DNA of 59,876 nt from an uncultured Eubacterium sp. Its GTDB lineage: Bacteria > Bacillota > Clostridia > Lachnospirales > Lachnospiraceae. The stretch is from positions 1 to 59,876 of the forward strand of contig URYE01000007.1 of the NCBI GenBank assembly GCA_900551945.1. Reading direction: 5' to 3'. This document shows, piece after piece, positions 19,179-28,117 of the stretch. The stretch's first letter is position 1. Each line of letters begins with the position of its first letter. The position numbers and the translations under genes are program-made. Below the pieces are notes generated by a model. It ran no database searches, was not told where the DNA came from, and saw nothing but the letters and a program-made list of their open reading frames with translations.

Positions 19179-19519
19179 TACTCTCTCCCTTCCACGAACT
19201 CACATTCGTATACAATATGGTATATTTTTGTTTCTTTTTCATACAGTTCTGTTAAGGCTGGATAACTAAACCCAGCTTTAAAAAGTGCCTCTCGTACACT
19301 GTTTCTTAGTTTTTTGTACTCTGCTGGCTTTTTTGTAAATATATGTACTTGTATACTGCTTTCAATGTCTTCTGGCTCATCATCAGAGAAATTAATACCT
19401 TTATCATCAGCCAAATTAAAAACACAATAAGTATCTGCTTGTCCTGTATATGTTAAATACTTTATCTCATCTTTGTTAATAAACTCTGCTAAAACATTTA
19501 CAATTTTCTCATTAATCAT
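19178..19519 (-). CDS. Tail terminator/completion-like protein (113 aa)
   Basis: Small acidic protein: MINEKIVNVLAEFINKDEIK, SSIQVHIFTKKPAEYKKLRN, IYHIVYECEFVEGRE. Length and place just upstream of the major tail gene fit the tail terminator that caps the tube. Coupled with both neighbours by overlaps of 1-4 bp. Confidence 0.7.
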   Translation of the reverse strand: MINEKIVNVLAEFINKDEIKYLTYTGQADTYCVFNLADDKGINFSDDEPEDIESSIQVHIFTKKPAEYKKLRNSVREALFKAGFSYPALTELYEKETKIYHIVYECEFVEGRE

Positions 19520-19950
19520 TTGACATTCTCCTGCATTATTCTTGTAGTTATATCTTCTAATTCTGCCTGAGATACATTTACAACTTGTTTTTGTATGGGG
19601 TTAGCTGATTGCTGGCTTGTGCCATATTCGTTGTATACAAACTTCTCCATATTTCTTACGGGTGTTTTTCTTTCTTTTGTTTCACCATGTCGGTCTATAT
19701 ATGTTGTACTTTTACCAGTTGGTCTTACCACAACATATTGTCCATATTGGTTCTTCTTAACACTTGTAGCTTTTATAGATTTTTTCATATCTCTAGTTTG
19801 TATATGTTCTATGGCTTTCTTCTCATTCTCTACTAACACCTCACCACCAGCTTTTAACATTTTAGCTGTTATATTTTCAATATCTTCAAGATTTGTTAAA
19901 GTTCTTAAAAAATCTGTATCAAAATTATAATTACAACCCATTCTAATCAC
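19516..19950 (-). CDS. HK97 gp10-like head-tail joining protein (144 aa)
   Basis: Helical N-terminal half (FLRTLTNLEDIENITAKMLK, AGGEVLVENEKKAIEHIQTR), then KKSIKATSVKKNQYGQYVVV and YNEYGTSQQSANPIQ near the C-terminus, the HK97-gp10 pattern. Acts at the neck between head completion and tail. Position among the four small connector genes supports this. Confidence 0.82.
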   Translation of the reverse strand: MIRMGCNYNFDTDFLRTLTNLEDIENITAKMLKAGGEVLVENEKKAIEHIQTRDMKKSIKATSVKKNQYGQYVVVRPTGKSTTYIDRHGETKERKTPVRNMEKFVYNEYGTSQQSANPIQKQVVNVSQAELEDITTRIMQENVK

Positions 19951-20263
19951 TTCCTAACGTCAGCTCTATTGTTCCAGTGTCTTTATAATACGTTCTTATA
20001 ATCTTATATTCTGCACCATCTATTTCTACTGCCTGTGCATATATTGGCTTTTTATTAACTATGTGCTTTGTCTGCTCATAGTCTTCTATTCTAGTTATTA
20101 TAGATATAGACGGCTTTAAGCCTGCCTGCATAGCAGAATAGAACTCTGTTCTTTTTACAGACTTCATATTTGCAAATATCTCATATCGCTGTTCTTCTTC
20201 TGTATCAAAGCCACAACTATCTGCAACTTGATTTTTATAAATAAGTACTGCTTCTATATCCAT
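19943..20263 (-). CDS. Head-tail adaptor / stopper protein (106 aa)
   Basis: Small beta-rich protein: EEEQRYEIFANMKSVKRTEF, YSAMQAGLKPSISIITRIED, YKIIRTYYKDTGTIELTLG. The pattern 'vkr-E-f-y-a...G-lkp...i' matches phage head-tail joining (SPP1 gp16-like stopper) proteins. Overlaps the gp10-like start by 8 bp. Confidence 0.78.
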   Translation of the reverse strand: MDIEAVLIYKNQVADSCGFDTEEEQRYEIFANMKSVKRTEFYSAMQAGLKPSISIITRIEDYEQTKHIVNKKPIYAQAVEIDGAEYKIIRTYYKDTGTIELTLGSD

Positions 20264-20265
20264 AA

Positions 20266-20556
20266 CTACTCCATATTTTTATATTGTAAAGAAGTTGATA
20301 AAGCTATTTTTAAGTTTTCATACGCTTTCTGAAAATCAACTTTATCATCATAGCCAAAATTGCCTTTACAATACAGTTTAATAGCTGTATATATTAATGG
20401 GTCTATCTCACCTGTTTCTGTCTTTATCTCTGTATTAATTCCAGCTAAACTCATATCACTCATAGCTGTTTTAATAAGACTCTCTATTTCTCCATCAAGC
20501 GAGTTCGTTTTTATTCTTAAATCTCGCTTAATATCATTTAAAATATCCATATCCAT
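20266..20556 (-). CDS. Head-tail connector, gp6-like (96 aa)
   Basis: Short helical protein MDMDILNDIKRDLRIKTNSL, DGEIESLIKTAMSDMSLAGI, LYCKGNFGYDDKVDFQKAYE: the canonical gp6/Phage_connect_1 fold sequence of DNA-packaging adaptor proteins. Directly downstream of the capsid gene. Confidence 0.85.
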   Translation of the reverse strand: MDMDILNDIKRDLRIKTNSLDGEIESLIKTAMSDMSLAGINTEIKTETGEIDPLIYTAIKLYCKGNFGYDDKVDFQKAYENLKIALSTSLQYKNME

Positions 20557-20613
20557 AACAAAACCTCACATATACCACTAGCAAAATAATATTGCTAGTG
20601 GCTTTGAATTAAA

Positions 20614-21849
20614 TTACGCAGATTTTTTAATAATCTCCACTAAACTCTCGTTAATCGTTGACTTTCCATCAACAATCATAATAGCCTTTGTTACCTGGTC
20701 ATCTGTTTCATCATCTTCATAGCGTTTTACTGTCATATTTAAGTTAGTATTTATGACATAATCTGCCATATTATAGATACAAGCAACAACTGTGTCTTTT
20801 TCTACCGTATCAGCGTAAGTTGGCATATACTGTGTAAAGTTTACTGGTCTTCCAAGAATGTTGTATACTGGCTTTCCGCTTAAACCTACATTAACCCTTG
20901 CCACAGGCTGTCCGTTAGTATCTGTCATTGAAACAATCTGGTTAAAGAATGTTGCCTTTGTCATATACCATTCCGCTCCGTTTTCATACTCTTCTGGAAG
21001 TACAGCTTCTGCTGCACATAGGTCTTTATATGTTATACTTTTTGTTTTTGCAATGTTGATTTTCCTACTGTCTTCAATTGTTTCTGTTAGAATACCTGTC
21101 ATCTGATTTGTGCCTGTACCTGTAAAAATGCCTTGCTCAATAGCTTTTATCATAGCTGTTGTTACGTTCTCAACAAACTTTGTTTCAAACGCAGACAAAG
21201 CCATTGTCTGTGTTTCAATACTCATAGAAATAGCACATCTTAACTTATAATAATTAAATATAATCTTTCCTGTTGTTTTCTTTTGTAACTCACTTCCTGC
21301 ACCTTCTGCCACCCAAGATGCTACTGGCTTAACGGTAGATGTTGGAATAGCAACACCACCTTTGTAAGACGTCTTTGTTACCTTTGCATAAATATTCCCA
21401 ACAGTTTCTAACTTTTCAATGATTTTATTCATCGTTGTTGTTGGAATAACAGAAGCTACATCTGCTGTCTTTGTATTGTCATTCTTAAATTGTGCTGGTA
21501 TTGGCGTACCGTTAATTACGTTATTCATAAACGCAGTTCTGTATTCAACAGAGTCATATATATCACTTGTTATATTTTTATCTGTCTTATCTACTAATGA
21601 TGTTCCTGCTAAGTTTGTTATATCCGTTTTAGGCTTTATTCCACTACCACTAAGTGCTGTAAGATTAGCTTTTGTTTCAGCATGATTTTTAAAATCTTCA
21701 TCTAATTCTTCTACATCTTTTAATTTTGCATTACTTTCTTCTAACTTTCCATCATTCATAAGCTGTTCAGCTTCATTAAGCATATTGTTTCTATACGATA
21801 AATACTCATTTTTATCCTTAAAATCTTTTACAACATTTAAAAACTTCAT
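20614..21849 (-). CDS. HK97-fold major capsid protein (411 aa)
   Basis: N-terminal coiled-coil scaffold-like delta domain (KNEYLSYRNNMLNEAEQLMN), then the mature capsid domain: IPTTTMNKIIEKLETVGNIY, PVASWVAEGAGSELQKKT, the long E-loop, and FTGTGTNQMTGILTETIED. Cleavage by the adjacent ClpP-like protease between the two is expected. Length normal. Confidence 0.95.
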   Translation of the reverse strand: MKFLNVVKDFKDKNEYLSYRNNMLNEAEQLMNDGKLEESNAKLKDVEELDEDFKNHAETKANLTALSGSGIKPKTDITNLAGTSLVDKTDKNITSDIYDSVEYRTAFMNNVINGTPIPAQFKNDNTKTADVASVIPTTTMNKIIEKLETVGNIYAKVTKTSYKGGVAIPTSTVKPVASWVAEGAGSELQKKTTGKIIFNYYKLRCAISMSIETQTMALSAFETKFVENVTTAMIKAIEQGIFTGTGTNQMTGILTETIEDSRKINIAKTKSITYKDLCAAEAVLPEEYENGAEWYMTKATFFNQIVSMTDTNGQPVARVNVGLSGKPVYNILGRPVNFTQYMPTYADTVEKDTVVACIYNMADYVINTNLNMTVKRYEDDETDDQVTKAIMIVDGKSTINESLVEIIKKSA

Positions 21850-21854
21850 ATTCT

Positions 21855-22553
21855 TTATACTCCCTTCATTTTTAACAACTGTAATTGTGTCTTATTTTTT
21901 TGTATTAAAAAATCGTCTTTAGGTTGCTCCTGAAGACGATTAATACACATATTTCTAATTTTTTCTATTGTGCTTTCTGGTAGTACTGTACCAAAAGCAT
22001 TATTAAGTGTTATACCACTTGTATTACTATCTACACCTATAATTTCATCAACAAACCCCATTTCAAGTGCTTTATCAGAGCTTAGCCAAGTTTCTTTGTT
22101 CATCATTTCTAATAATTCACTTGCACTTTTACCAGTTTTTAATTGGTACGCCTTACTTATTGCTTCTGTTGCTGTTTTCAATACAAGTGAACCATGTGCC
22201 AAATCTCTGTAATCTCCATTACTTCCACCTGATACATTATGTATCATGTATAGGGCTGTCGGCAACATTCTTGCTTTATCTGCGGAACACGATACCAATG
22301 TAGCAGCAGAACAACAATAACCTACAATATCTGCCGTTGTATTACCTTTATACTGCTGTATAATATATGCAATCTCATTTCCAGCACCAACATCACCGCC
22401 ACCAGAGTTTATTACAACAGTTATATCATCATTGTTAGCCTCATCTATGGCTTTTTGTACATCTCTAGGGCATACAGCTTCCATGTCTAAAAAATCATAT
22501 ATCCACTTATAATCGTTCGTGACTATTGCACCCTTTACATTAATTATCTTCAT
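21855..22553 (-). CDS. ClpP-like prohead protease (232 aa)
   Basis: Capsid maturation serine protease. VVINSGGGDVGAGNEIAYII is the ClpP substrate-groove motif; GYCCSAATLVSCSADKARM holds the nucleophile Ser; ALYMIHNVSGGSNG holds the catalytic His; NKETWLSSDKALEMGFVDEI is the family's C-terminal block. ATG at 22551-22553 follows GGAGGTGGAAAAG, so I choose it over the TTG at 22571. Overlaps the portal stop. Spacer 17 matches at 22066-22099. Confidence 0.92.
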   Translation of the reverse strand: MKIINVKGAIVTNDYKWIYDFLDMEAVCPRDVQKAIDEANNDDITVVINSGGGDVGAGNEIAYIIQQYKGNTTADIVGYCCSAATLVSCSADKARMLPTALYMIHNVSGGSNGDYRDLAHGSLVLKTATEAISKAYQLKTGKSASELLEMMNKETWLSSDKALEMGFVDEIIGVDSNTSGITLNNAFGTVLPESTIEKIRNMCINRLQEQPKDDFLIQKNKTQLQLLKMKGV

Positions 22554-23703
22554 CTTTTCCACCTCCTTCAACCACTGCAGTATCTAATCTTCTTATAGCC
22601 TTATCACCATTTTCAATAGGTCCTAAGTTCATAACTGCACGCCATTCATTTGGCGTCATAGCACCTCTGTCAACCATTTGCAATAAGTTCATTTTTGTAC
22701 TCATAGAAGCATATTGCAAACTTACAGCTTCAAAAATAATCTTATTACCACTTCCACGCTCACGCCTGCTAAATAACTTCCTTGTGTACTCTTCGCTAAG
22801 TTGGCGTGCATCTGGTTCTATTCGTGCCTCAAAGTAGCTGTTCCATTCATCTTCGGTGTAATTTGACTGGACTATTTTACTATTAGTGTTAAAAAAAGCA
22901 TATATTCTTTCTGTGACTCTATCTGTTTGTGCTGCATTAGGCACAAAGTCTTTGGGTTCTATCCTTATAGCGTCTGCTTTTGCATCTGTTCCAGCAACAC
23001 CCAAAGTTTCATTTTGTGTAGACAAATAATTGTCCACAAATTCTTTTACATTCGCCTTTAAGTCTTCTGGGCGTTGTGGTGTGTGGTATTTCAAAAGCCA
23101 TCGAACAACGCCACTGTTTTTTATAGCATTTATTGTTCCTCGGTCTATATTCCCTAAAACATTCATCATTTCTGTAAGGGCGTTTGCTGGAGAACTTCCG
23201 AAAATATCATTTTCATTGTAGTCATCACGCAGATGTATTATATCTTCATAAGGTGCTGTACATCGCTTTCCATTGTAAAAATAGAACTTTAGAAACAAGT
23301 TATAATTTTTATCATACATAGCCTCTACACTACTCGCTGGTATTGGATACAACTCACATGGAAGCCCCATATTATCACGCACAATTAGTATAAAAGCATT
23401 ATTATTTAATGCTAATTGTGCTGTTACTTTTTCTTGTAACATTTGCCCTGTCATATATGGATTGGGTTCTTCTAGTAAAAATCTTATATATGGCGTTGGA
23501 TTAACTGCAAAACCTGTTGTAGAGTCCCTTATATGCTTTGCTACAAGTTTACCCATTGCTTTAACTCTAGGGCGTATACAAGCCCTAACAATATCACTTT
23601 CGTACAACTTACCATTCCAAGTATATAAACCATTTCCTGTTTCTGTTATCATCTTATAGCGTTCAATTACTTTAACATTCTTAAATTTACTAAATATTCC
23701 CAC
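22540..23703 (-). CDS. Phage portal protein (387 aa)
   Basis: HK97-type portal, the dodecameric DNA entry vertex. Typical blocks: LYESDIVRACIRPRVKAMGK, PNPYMTGQMLQEKVTAQLAL, LPCELYPIPASSVEA, IHLRDDYNENDIFGSSP, and the C-terminal RGAMTPNEWRAVMNLGPIEN. Placed between terminase and protease as usual. Confidence 0.95.
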   Translation of the reverse strand: MGIFSKFKNVKVIERYKMITETGNGLYTWNGKLYESDIVRACIRPRVKAMGKLVAKHIRDSTTGFAVNPTPYIRFLLEEPNPYMTGQMLQEKVTAQLALNNNAFILIVRDNMGLPCELYPIPASSVEAMYDKNYNLFLKFYFYNGKRCTAPYEDIIHLRDDYNENDIFGSSPANALTEMMNVLGNIDRGTINAIKNSGVVRWLLKYHTPQRPEDLKANVKEFVDNYLSTQNETLGVAGTDAKADAIRIEPKDFVPNAAQTDRVTERIYAFFNTNSKIVQSNYTEDEWNSYFEARIEPDARQLSEEYTRKLFSRRERGSGNKIIFEAVSLQYASMSTKMNLLQMVDRGAMTPNEWRAVMNLGPIENGDKAIRRLDTAVVEGGGKDEDN

Positions 23704-23718
23704 TTTGTTATCACCCCC

Positions 23719-25407
23719 TTAAATCATTGTCTGATACTCATTCATTTTAAGCTGAAGCACAACATAGGCATCTAATAACGCCGCTGTTCCGTCAATTCGC
23801 TTTCTAGGATTGCTTGTCTTAATTGGCTGTATGTTATCATTCTTGTCTACGTCTATGGCTGTATTGCATAAGCACCATTTATCAACAGGATTGTTATTGT
23901 ACACAATAATTTTTTTGTCTAAGTCAGCTCCCATTGTTTTCATTGGGCTACTCAATGTTTGCTTGCCTTGTCGCACAGGTATCATCGCCTCTGCTCCAAA
24001 ATAGCCATTCATCTCTTCCACCCAATACGCAGCACTCCAAGCATCGTAACCAATCCATGGCAAATATATATCTTTTTCATTCTGCACTTCCAAAAACCAC
24101 TCTGTTACATATTTAGGGTGTGTCTTATTTCCTGCACAAGTCCTTACATATCCTTGCTCAATCCATAAGTCATAAGGAATTTTATCTTCTCTTACGTGCT
24201 TTTCGACTGTGTCTTCTGGTATCCAATACATTTGTTCAACGTATACATGGTCATCACCAGGTATCATAAAAATCACTTTGGCAGCAGTTAAATCATTAGT
24301 AGACGATAGGTCAACTCCACCTATTCCATATCTAGGTTTAAGCTCTGCAATATCAAATGTGGCTGTATTATTTGCCTGCTCGAACGTCAGCCAAGCCTCA
24401 TTGCTGGTTTCTGGTATGTTAAATTCCTTACATACTAGATTTTTAACAAGCAATGGGTTTTCCTTAGCTTTCTGCACCTTAGCTTGTAGTGTTGCAAGAT
24501 TTTTAATCGTTCCTAATCCTGGATTAGCTTTAATCCAACAACTAGAAACAGTCCACTCTTTACGACTGTCAAGTTCATAGATAAATGGGAAAAAGTGTGG
24601 GTCTTTATATCCATTATCATCAAATAACCCATTAATAACTCTTGTAGCCTCATCATATTTTTGGTCGTAGATATCTTCTCTTATTGTGCCTGCCGTAGAA
24701 GTTATGTATACAAGTGGCTGGTCTCTTGCTGTTACACCGTCAGCCATAATATCATACAGTGCCTTACCATTCTTCCACTGATGTATCTCGTCCATAAGTA
24801 CACCATGTACGTTAAGACCGTCCATACTATCTTTATCACTGGCTAATGGCTTAAATGAACCCTCATTAAAGGCTTCACTCGTAAGTTCAGCAACCAACGG
24901 CTTAATACGTTTCCTTAAAGCAGGAGATTTATTCACCATTCTCTTAGCTTCATTCCAGACAATTTTTGCCTGTTCTCTTTTAGTTGCAACCGCATACACT
25001 TCTGGGCCAGGCTCTCCATCTCCCACAAGCAAGTAAAGCCCTACAATAGAAGCTAATAAAGATTTACCATTTTTCTTACCAACAATAAGCACTGACTCCC
25101 TACACTGTCTATTGCCATTGATATCTATAAAGCCAAATACTGCTGCCAAGTGTGCTTTCTCCCACAATTCCAGTCTTACATCGTTGGTAGTTCCTTTTTT
25201 ATGCTTAGACAGTTTGCAATAATTTTCTGCAAATTCTAATATGTGGTTAGCACGTTTAGCAGAGTAAAAATATTCATCAGGATTTTCAATGTGCCATACA
25301 AGATACTTATACCATTTTCTTATTTTTTCACTTACAATTATCTCGTTATTCTCAATCTTGTTGTAGTATTCAATAATCGGATTGTATGTTAATGGATATC
25401 TTCTCAT
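23719..25407 (-). CDS. Terminase large subunit (562 aa)
   Basis: Packaging ATPase-nuclease. Walker A-like VGKKNGKSLLASIVGLYLL, Walker B MDEIHQWKNG, and the nuclease domain beginning YGIGGVDLSSTNDLTAAKV. Phage terminase_1 (P27-partner) type. Overlaps the small subunit stop by 4 bp, so translation is coupled. Confidence 0.96.
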   Translation of the reverse strand: MRRYPLTYNPIIEYYNKIENNEIIVSEKIRKWYKYLVWHIENPDEYFYSAKRANHILEFAENYCKLSKHKKGTTNDVRLELWEKAHLAAVFGFIDINGNRQCRESVLIVGKKNGKSLLASIVGLYLLVGDGEPGPEVYAVATKREQAKIVWNEAKRMVNKSPALRKRIKPLVAELTSEAFNEGSFKPLASDKDSMDGLNVHGVLMDEIHQWKNGKALYDIMADGVTARDQPLVYITSTAGTIREDIYDQKYDEATRVINGLFDDNGYKDPHFFPFIYELDSRKEWTVSSCWIKANPGLGTIKNLATLQAKVQKAKENPLLVKNLVCKEFNIPETSNEAWLTFEQANNTATFDIAELKPRYGIGGVDLSSTNDLTAAKVIFMIPGDDHVYVEQMYWIPEDTVEKHVREDKIPYDLWIEQGYVRTCAGNKTHPKYVTEWFLEVQNEKDIYLPWIGYDAWSAAYWVEEMNGYFGAEAMIPVRQGKQTLSSPMKTMGADLDKKIIVYNNNPVDKWCLCNTAIDVDKNDNIQPIKTSNPRKRIDGTAALLDAYVVLQLKMNEYQTMI

Positions 25408-25790
25408 ACGTCTTCTCGACTATCAATAAAATCATCAAAACCATCATTTTCAATTTTGACTTTCGGTTCTTCCTTTGGAAGTAAATCAGTTAGCTGTTTC
25501 ATAACGGCACTATAATTTTTAATCATAGTGTTGTATATCTCTATTTCAGACGACTTTTTAACGCCCTTTTGATTAGCACCATTTTGGTATTCTTCTGTAT
25601 ACCCTTTAGCATTTATAATCTGTCTTAATTCATACAAACTTGCTGACATAAAAGCTGCCTCATTCATTAAAGAATTAATAGATTTCTTTGTTTTTGTATT
25701 AAGTTTTGTATAAATTCCGCTAAGTTTTTTATACTCTTTCTCAATAATCTCATCTTTGGTTAAACCTGTATATTTCTCGTTATTTGCCAC
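25404..25790 (-). CDS. Terminase small subunit, P27 family (128 aa)
   Basis: GLTKDEIIEKEYKKLSGIYT, SLMNEAAFMSASLYELRQII, SSEIEIYNTMIKNYSAVMKQ: the P27 small-subunit pattern, including the 'N-k-y...K-N' C-terminal motif. Recognises the packaging site. The 93 bp upstream (25791-25883) is unusually C/G-rich and could include cos. Confidence 0.88.
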   Translation of the reverse strand: MANNEKYTGLTKDEIIEKEYKKLSGIYTKLNTKTKKSINSLMNEAAFMSASLYELRQIINAKGYTEEYQNGANQKGVKKSSEIEIYNTMIKNYSAVMKQLTDLLPKEEPKVKIENDGFDDFIDSREDV

Positions 25791-25883
25791 TTAATTCACC
25801 TCCTTACCTACACCCCCTTTACGTGCGACCTGCGTATTATATGTATCTGGGGCTATCGGTTACAACAAGATTTTTGAAAATGT

Positions 25884-26204
25884 TTAATAGGGGGGAGTCT
25901 TCAGCTTTGGTACAACCATTCCATTGTCATCAAACTCATATTTTTGCTCGCCCCATTTCCTAAATGTTTTTTTATTATGGCAATTGTGACATAGATATTG
26001 GAAATTATCAAAGCTAAGAGATACATCTGGATTATTAATATTGTAAGGTGTCAACTCAATCTTATGGTCAACGATGTATCCCATTTTCTCTTTACACATT
26101 TCACACAATCCACCGTCAATTGACTGCCTATACTTAATAAATGCTTTGCGTGTCCTACGCCATTGTGAACTATTATAGAACCCTTTGCTAAATTCTTTTG
26201 CCAT
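25884..26204 (-). CDS. HNH endonuclease next to terminase (106 aa)
   Basis: FYNSSQWRRTRKAFIKYRQS, CEMCKEKMGYIVDHKIELTP, and YLCHNCHNKKTFRKWGE give a complete HNH site with two CxxC zinc pairs. HNH-TerS-TerL triples are typical of cos-packaging phages, where HNH stimulates terminase cutting. ATG at 26204 follows GGGAGAAAGAC, better placed than the ATG at 26231. Confidence 0.9.
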   Translation of the reverse strand: MAKEFSKGFYNSSQWRRTRKAFIKYRQSIDGGLCEMCKEKMGYIVDHKIELTPYNINNPDVSLSFDNFQYLCHNCHNKKTFRKWGEQKYEFDDNGMVVPKLKTPPY

Positions 26205-26333
26205 GTCTTTCTCCCATAACAAAAAGGACACTACCGACTGCTGCCGATAATGCCCTTTTCAATCATTAATTTCCTTTATATCCACTACCATAATAACACA
26301 TATATATGTATACTGGTGTATACAGTTTACTTT

Positions 26334-26801
26334 TTATGCTGGTATTTTAAATTCATCTAACGCTTTTATATATGTCTTATACATTCCATCTCTTGTATAC
26401 CCAAAATGTATACTCATTTCTTTCCAACTTTTACGCTCTATAAATTTAGCTGTTAAAATATCTTTATATTTTTCTGTCTGCATTTGATTGATTGAAAGAT
26501 ATATTTTTGTACATTCTTCTGCTGCCTCTTTTTGTGTATTATTTATTGCCTTAATTAAATCTTGTATCTTTCGCTCATAATGGTCCAACTTTATCATATA
26601 TTCAGATAAATCTTTATTATTACAATTTTTAGCTTTTGGTAATCCTGTTATTGGACTACACTTAGCTTCACTTTCGTTTCTTCTTAATTCTTCTATATCA
26701 CTTTTTATAACCTCTATAGTCCTTTTACATCGACTTATAATATTTAATGCCTTTATATATCCTTTTAGATACTCAACCTTTATCTCATTTTCCTGTGTCA
26801 T
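26334..26801 (-). CDS. Late-operon transcription regulator, RinA/DUF1492-like (155 aa)
   Basis: N-terminal helical region, then LTAKFIERKSWKEMSIHFGYTR and GMYKTYIKALDEFK, a sigma-70 region-4-like HTH seen in small phage activators (RinA/ArpU/DUF1492 group). Located just upstream of packaging genes, so it probably switches on the late operon. The 230 bp upstream carries a long hairpin (ATACAAAG... at 26868-26910) that may be its control region. Confidence 0.72.
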   Translation of the reverse strand: MTQENEIKVEYLKGYIKALNIISRCKRTIEVIKSDIEELRRNESEAKCSPITGLPKAKNCNNKDLSEYMIKLDHYERKIQDLIKAINNTQKEAAEECTKIYLSINQMQTEKYKDILTAKFIERKSWKEMSIHFGYTRDGMYKTYIKALDEFKIPA

Positions 26802-27027
26802 TTGCTTCCCCTTCCATTTTCATTCTTGCAAATTTAAGTTCTTCTATCTAAATTATCCACAATACAAAGTCGGATAGATGTTATTATCCACCTATCCTTT
26901 GTATTTTTACTCCAAACCTGTCTACATTTTCACTATGTATAATTTGTTTTTAAGTGATATATAAAATTACCAAAGTTGGTCATATTAAATTCAGTTGGGT
27001 CTCTTATTCTATTTTTATAATACATTT

Positions 27028-27378
27028 CTATTTCCACTTTGAATATATTAAATCTTTTTCATTCCATTCAGGATAATGTTTTTGTAAGTATTTTTTAAAT
27101 AGCTCCAACATTTCCCTACGTCTTCCCTTGTTGCCGTTATCTAACATTTCATGGTGGTATTGACAACCTACTGCTCCATTTTGTGGGATACCTAGACCAT
27201 TAGAAGACCTGGGTATATAGTGCATTATTCCTTTTATCTGTTGACCAAACCATGTAGAGTCTTCCATATGGTATTTCATTCTACAGAAAATACATTCTCC
27301 ATAATCTCGGTTAATAATTTCTTGTCTTGCTTCATCGGAGAACTCTCTTACCCTAGAAATTCTTGTTTTTCTTGTCAT
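27028..27378 (-). CDS. Second HNH-like nuclease (116 aa)
   Basis: REFSDEARQEIINRDYGECI, FCRMKYHMEDSTWFGQQIKG, IMHYIPRSSNGLGIPQNGAV, GCQYHHEMLDNG. The order C..C, H-Y-x-P, N-G, C..H-H resembles the HNH fold of phage-encoded recombination-type endonucleases. Early or middle gene; exact role uncertain. Its first codons overlap the 53-aa gene by 26 bp. Confidence 0.65.
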   Translation of the reverse strand: MTRKTRISRVREFSDEARQEIINRDYGECIFCRMKYHMEDSTWFGQQIKGIMHYIPRSSNGLGIPQNGAVGCQYHHEMLDNGNKGRRREMLELFKKYLQKHYPEWNEKDLIYSKWK

Positions 27379-27514
27379 TATTCACTTCCTTTGTTGTATA
27401 AAATTTACAATTTTCTGCCTGACAAAATAAAGCCTTTAGTGCCATACAATCTTTTCTTTTATGCTCATAGAACATACAATCTGTTTTTACCTCGTATTCT
27501 GTATTTATGCTCAT
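27353..27514 (-). CDS. Small Cys-rich phage protein (53 aa)
   Basis: MSINTEYEVKTDCMFYEHKR, then KDCMALKALFCQAENCKFYT: four conserved cysteines in the pattern C-x-FY...C-x-ALK-x-x-x-C...C-x-FY, seen in small proteins of many Firmicute phages. GGACTGAA precedes the ATG at 27514. Overlaps the start of the HNH-like gene, so co-translated. Likely a zinc-binding accessory factor; function unknown. Confidence 0.7.
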   Translation of the reverse strand: MSINTEYEVKTDCMFYEHKRKDCMALKALFCQAENCKFYTTKEVNNDKKNKNF

Positions 27515-27542
27515 TTCAGTCCTTTCTGTTGCTTCAATGCAA

Positions 27543-27998
27543 CTATTTTTTTAATTCACAGCTTAACCAGTCATAATATTCATGCTTAATGTTGCTGTGT
27601 ATTGTGTATTCATGGGAATTAAGCAATACAGATAGCCTTTGCATAAGCTCTTTGTTTGCTACTTGTTTATGCTGTGCCGTTACCCAGCCGTTACTCTCCC
27701 ATTGTTTAAGCCAACCATTTAGTACAGATACCAAATAACCACAATCTGTGTATATAGCTAATACACATGGTTCTGTAAGGCGTTCTAAGGCTTGTACTAA
27801 CACTTCTACATTTGCCTTATTAGACGTATATTGCTTTATATCCTGCACTTTTGTTAATGTGACAGGTTCTCTATTATTCCCTTTGTATTCTAGTATGTAT
27901 GCTATTTTACCGTCTGCTGCCTTTATGGTGTTTATAGTTGTCATTAAGTAAACATTAACCTTTTTGACATTCATCGTTATGGTATTTTTATCTGGCAC
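27543..27998 (-). CDS. RNase H-like protein (151 aa)
   Basis: Residues about 15-145 follow the RNase HI pattern: a beta-hairpin with AYILEYKGNNREPVT, NKANVEVLVQALERL (helix with the Asn/Glu position), CVLAIYTDCGYLVSVLNGWL (D of the active site in IYTDCGY), and a C-terminal HEYYDWLSCEL. It may remove RNA from R-loops during phage replication. Starts near GGTGAAAAC; part of the early minus-strand block. Confidence 0.7.
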   Translation of the reverse strand: MPDKNTITMNVKKVNVYLMTTINTIKAADGKIAYILEYKGNNREPVTLTKVQDIKQYTSNKANVEVLVQALERLTEPCVLAIYTDCGYLVSVLNGWLKQWESNGWVTAQHKQVANKELMQRLSVLLNSHEYTIHSNIKHEYYDWLSCELKK

Positions 27999-28029
27999 TT
28001 GTTTTCACCTCTTTTCTCTTTTCTGCGTG

Positions 28030-28117
28030 CGATTATATATATATTTATATTTTTGTTTTATATATTTATATATGCCTACGGAATACACTACACAATGTAC
28101 TACGCAATACACTACAC
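28030..28117. other. Candidate replication origin: three 12-bp iterons beside an AT-rich stretch
   Basis: 28082-28117 is three tandem 12-mers of form AATRYACTACRC (AATACACTACAC, AATGTACTACGC, AATACACTACAC). Immediately left, 28030-28076 is almost pure A/T. The iterons overlap the 3' end of the replisome-organizer-like gene. Iterons next to an unwinding region are the usual phage/plasmid origin design; assignment is inference. Confidence 0.45.
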
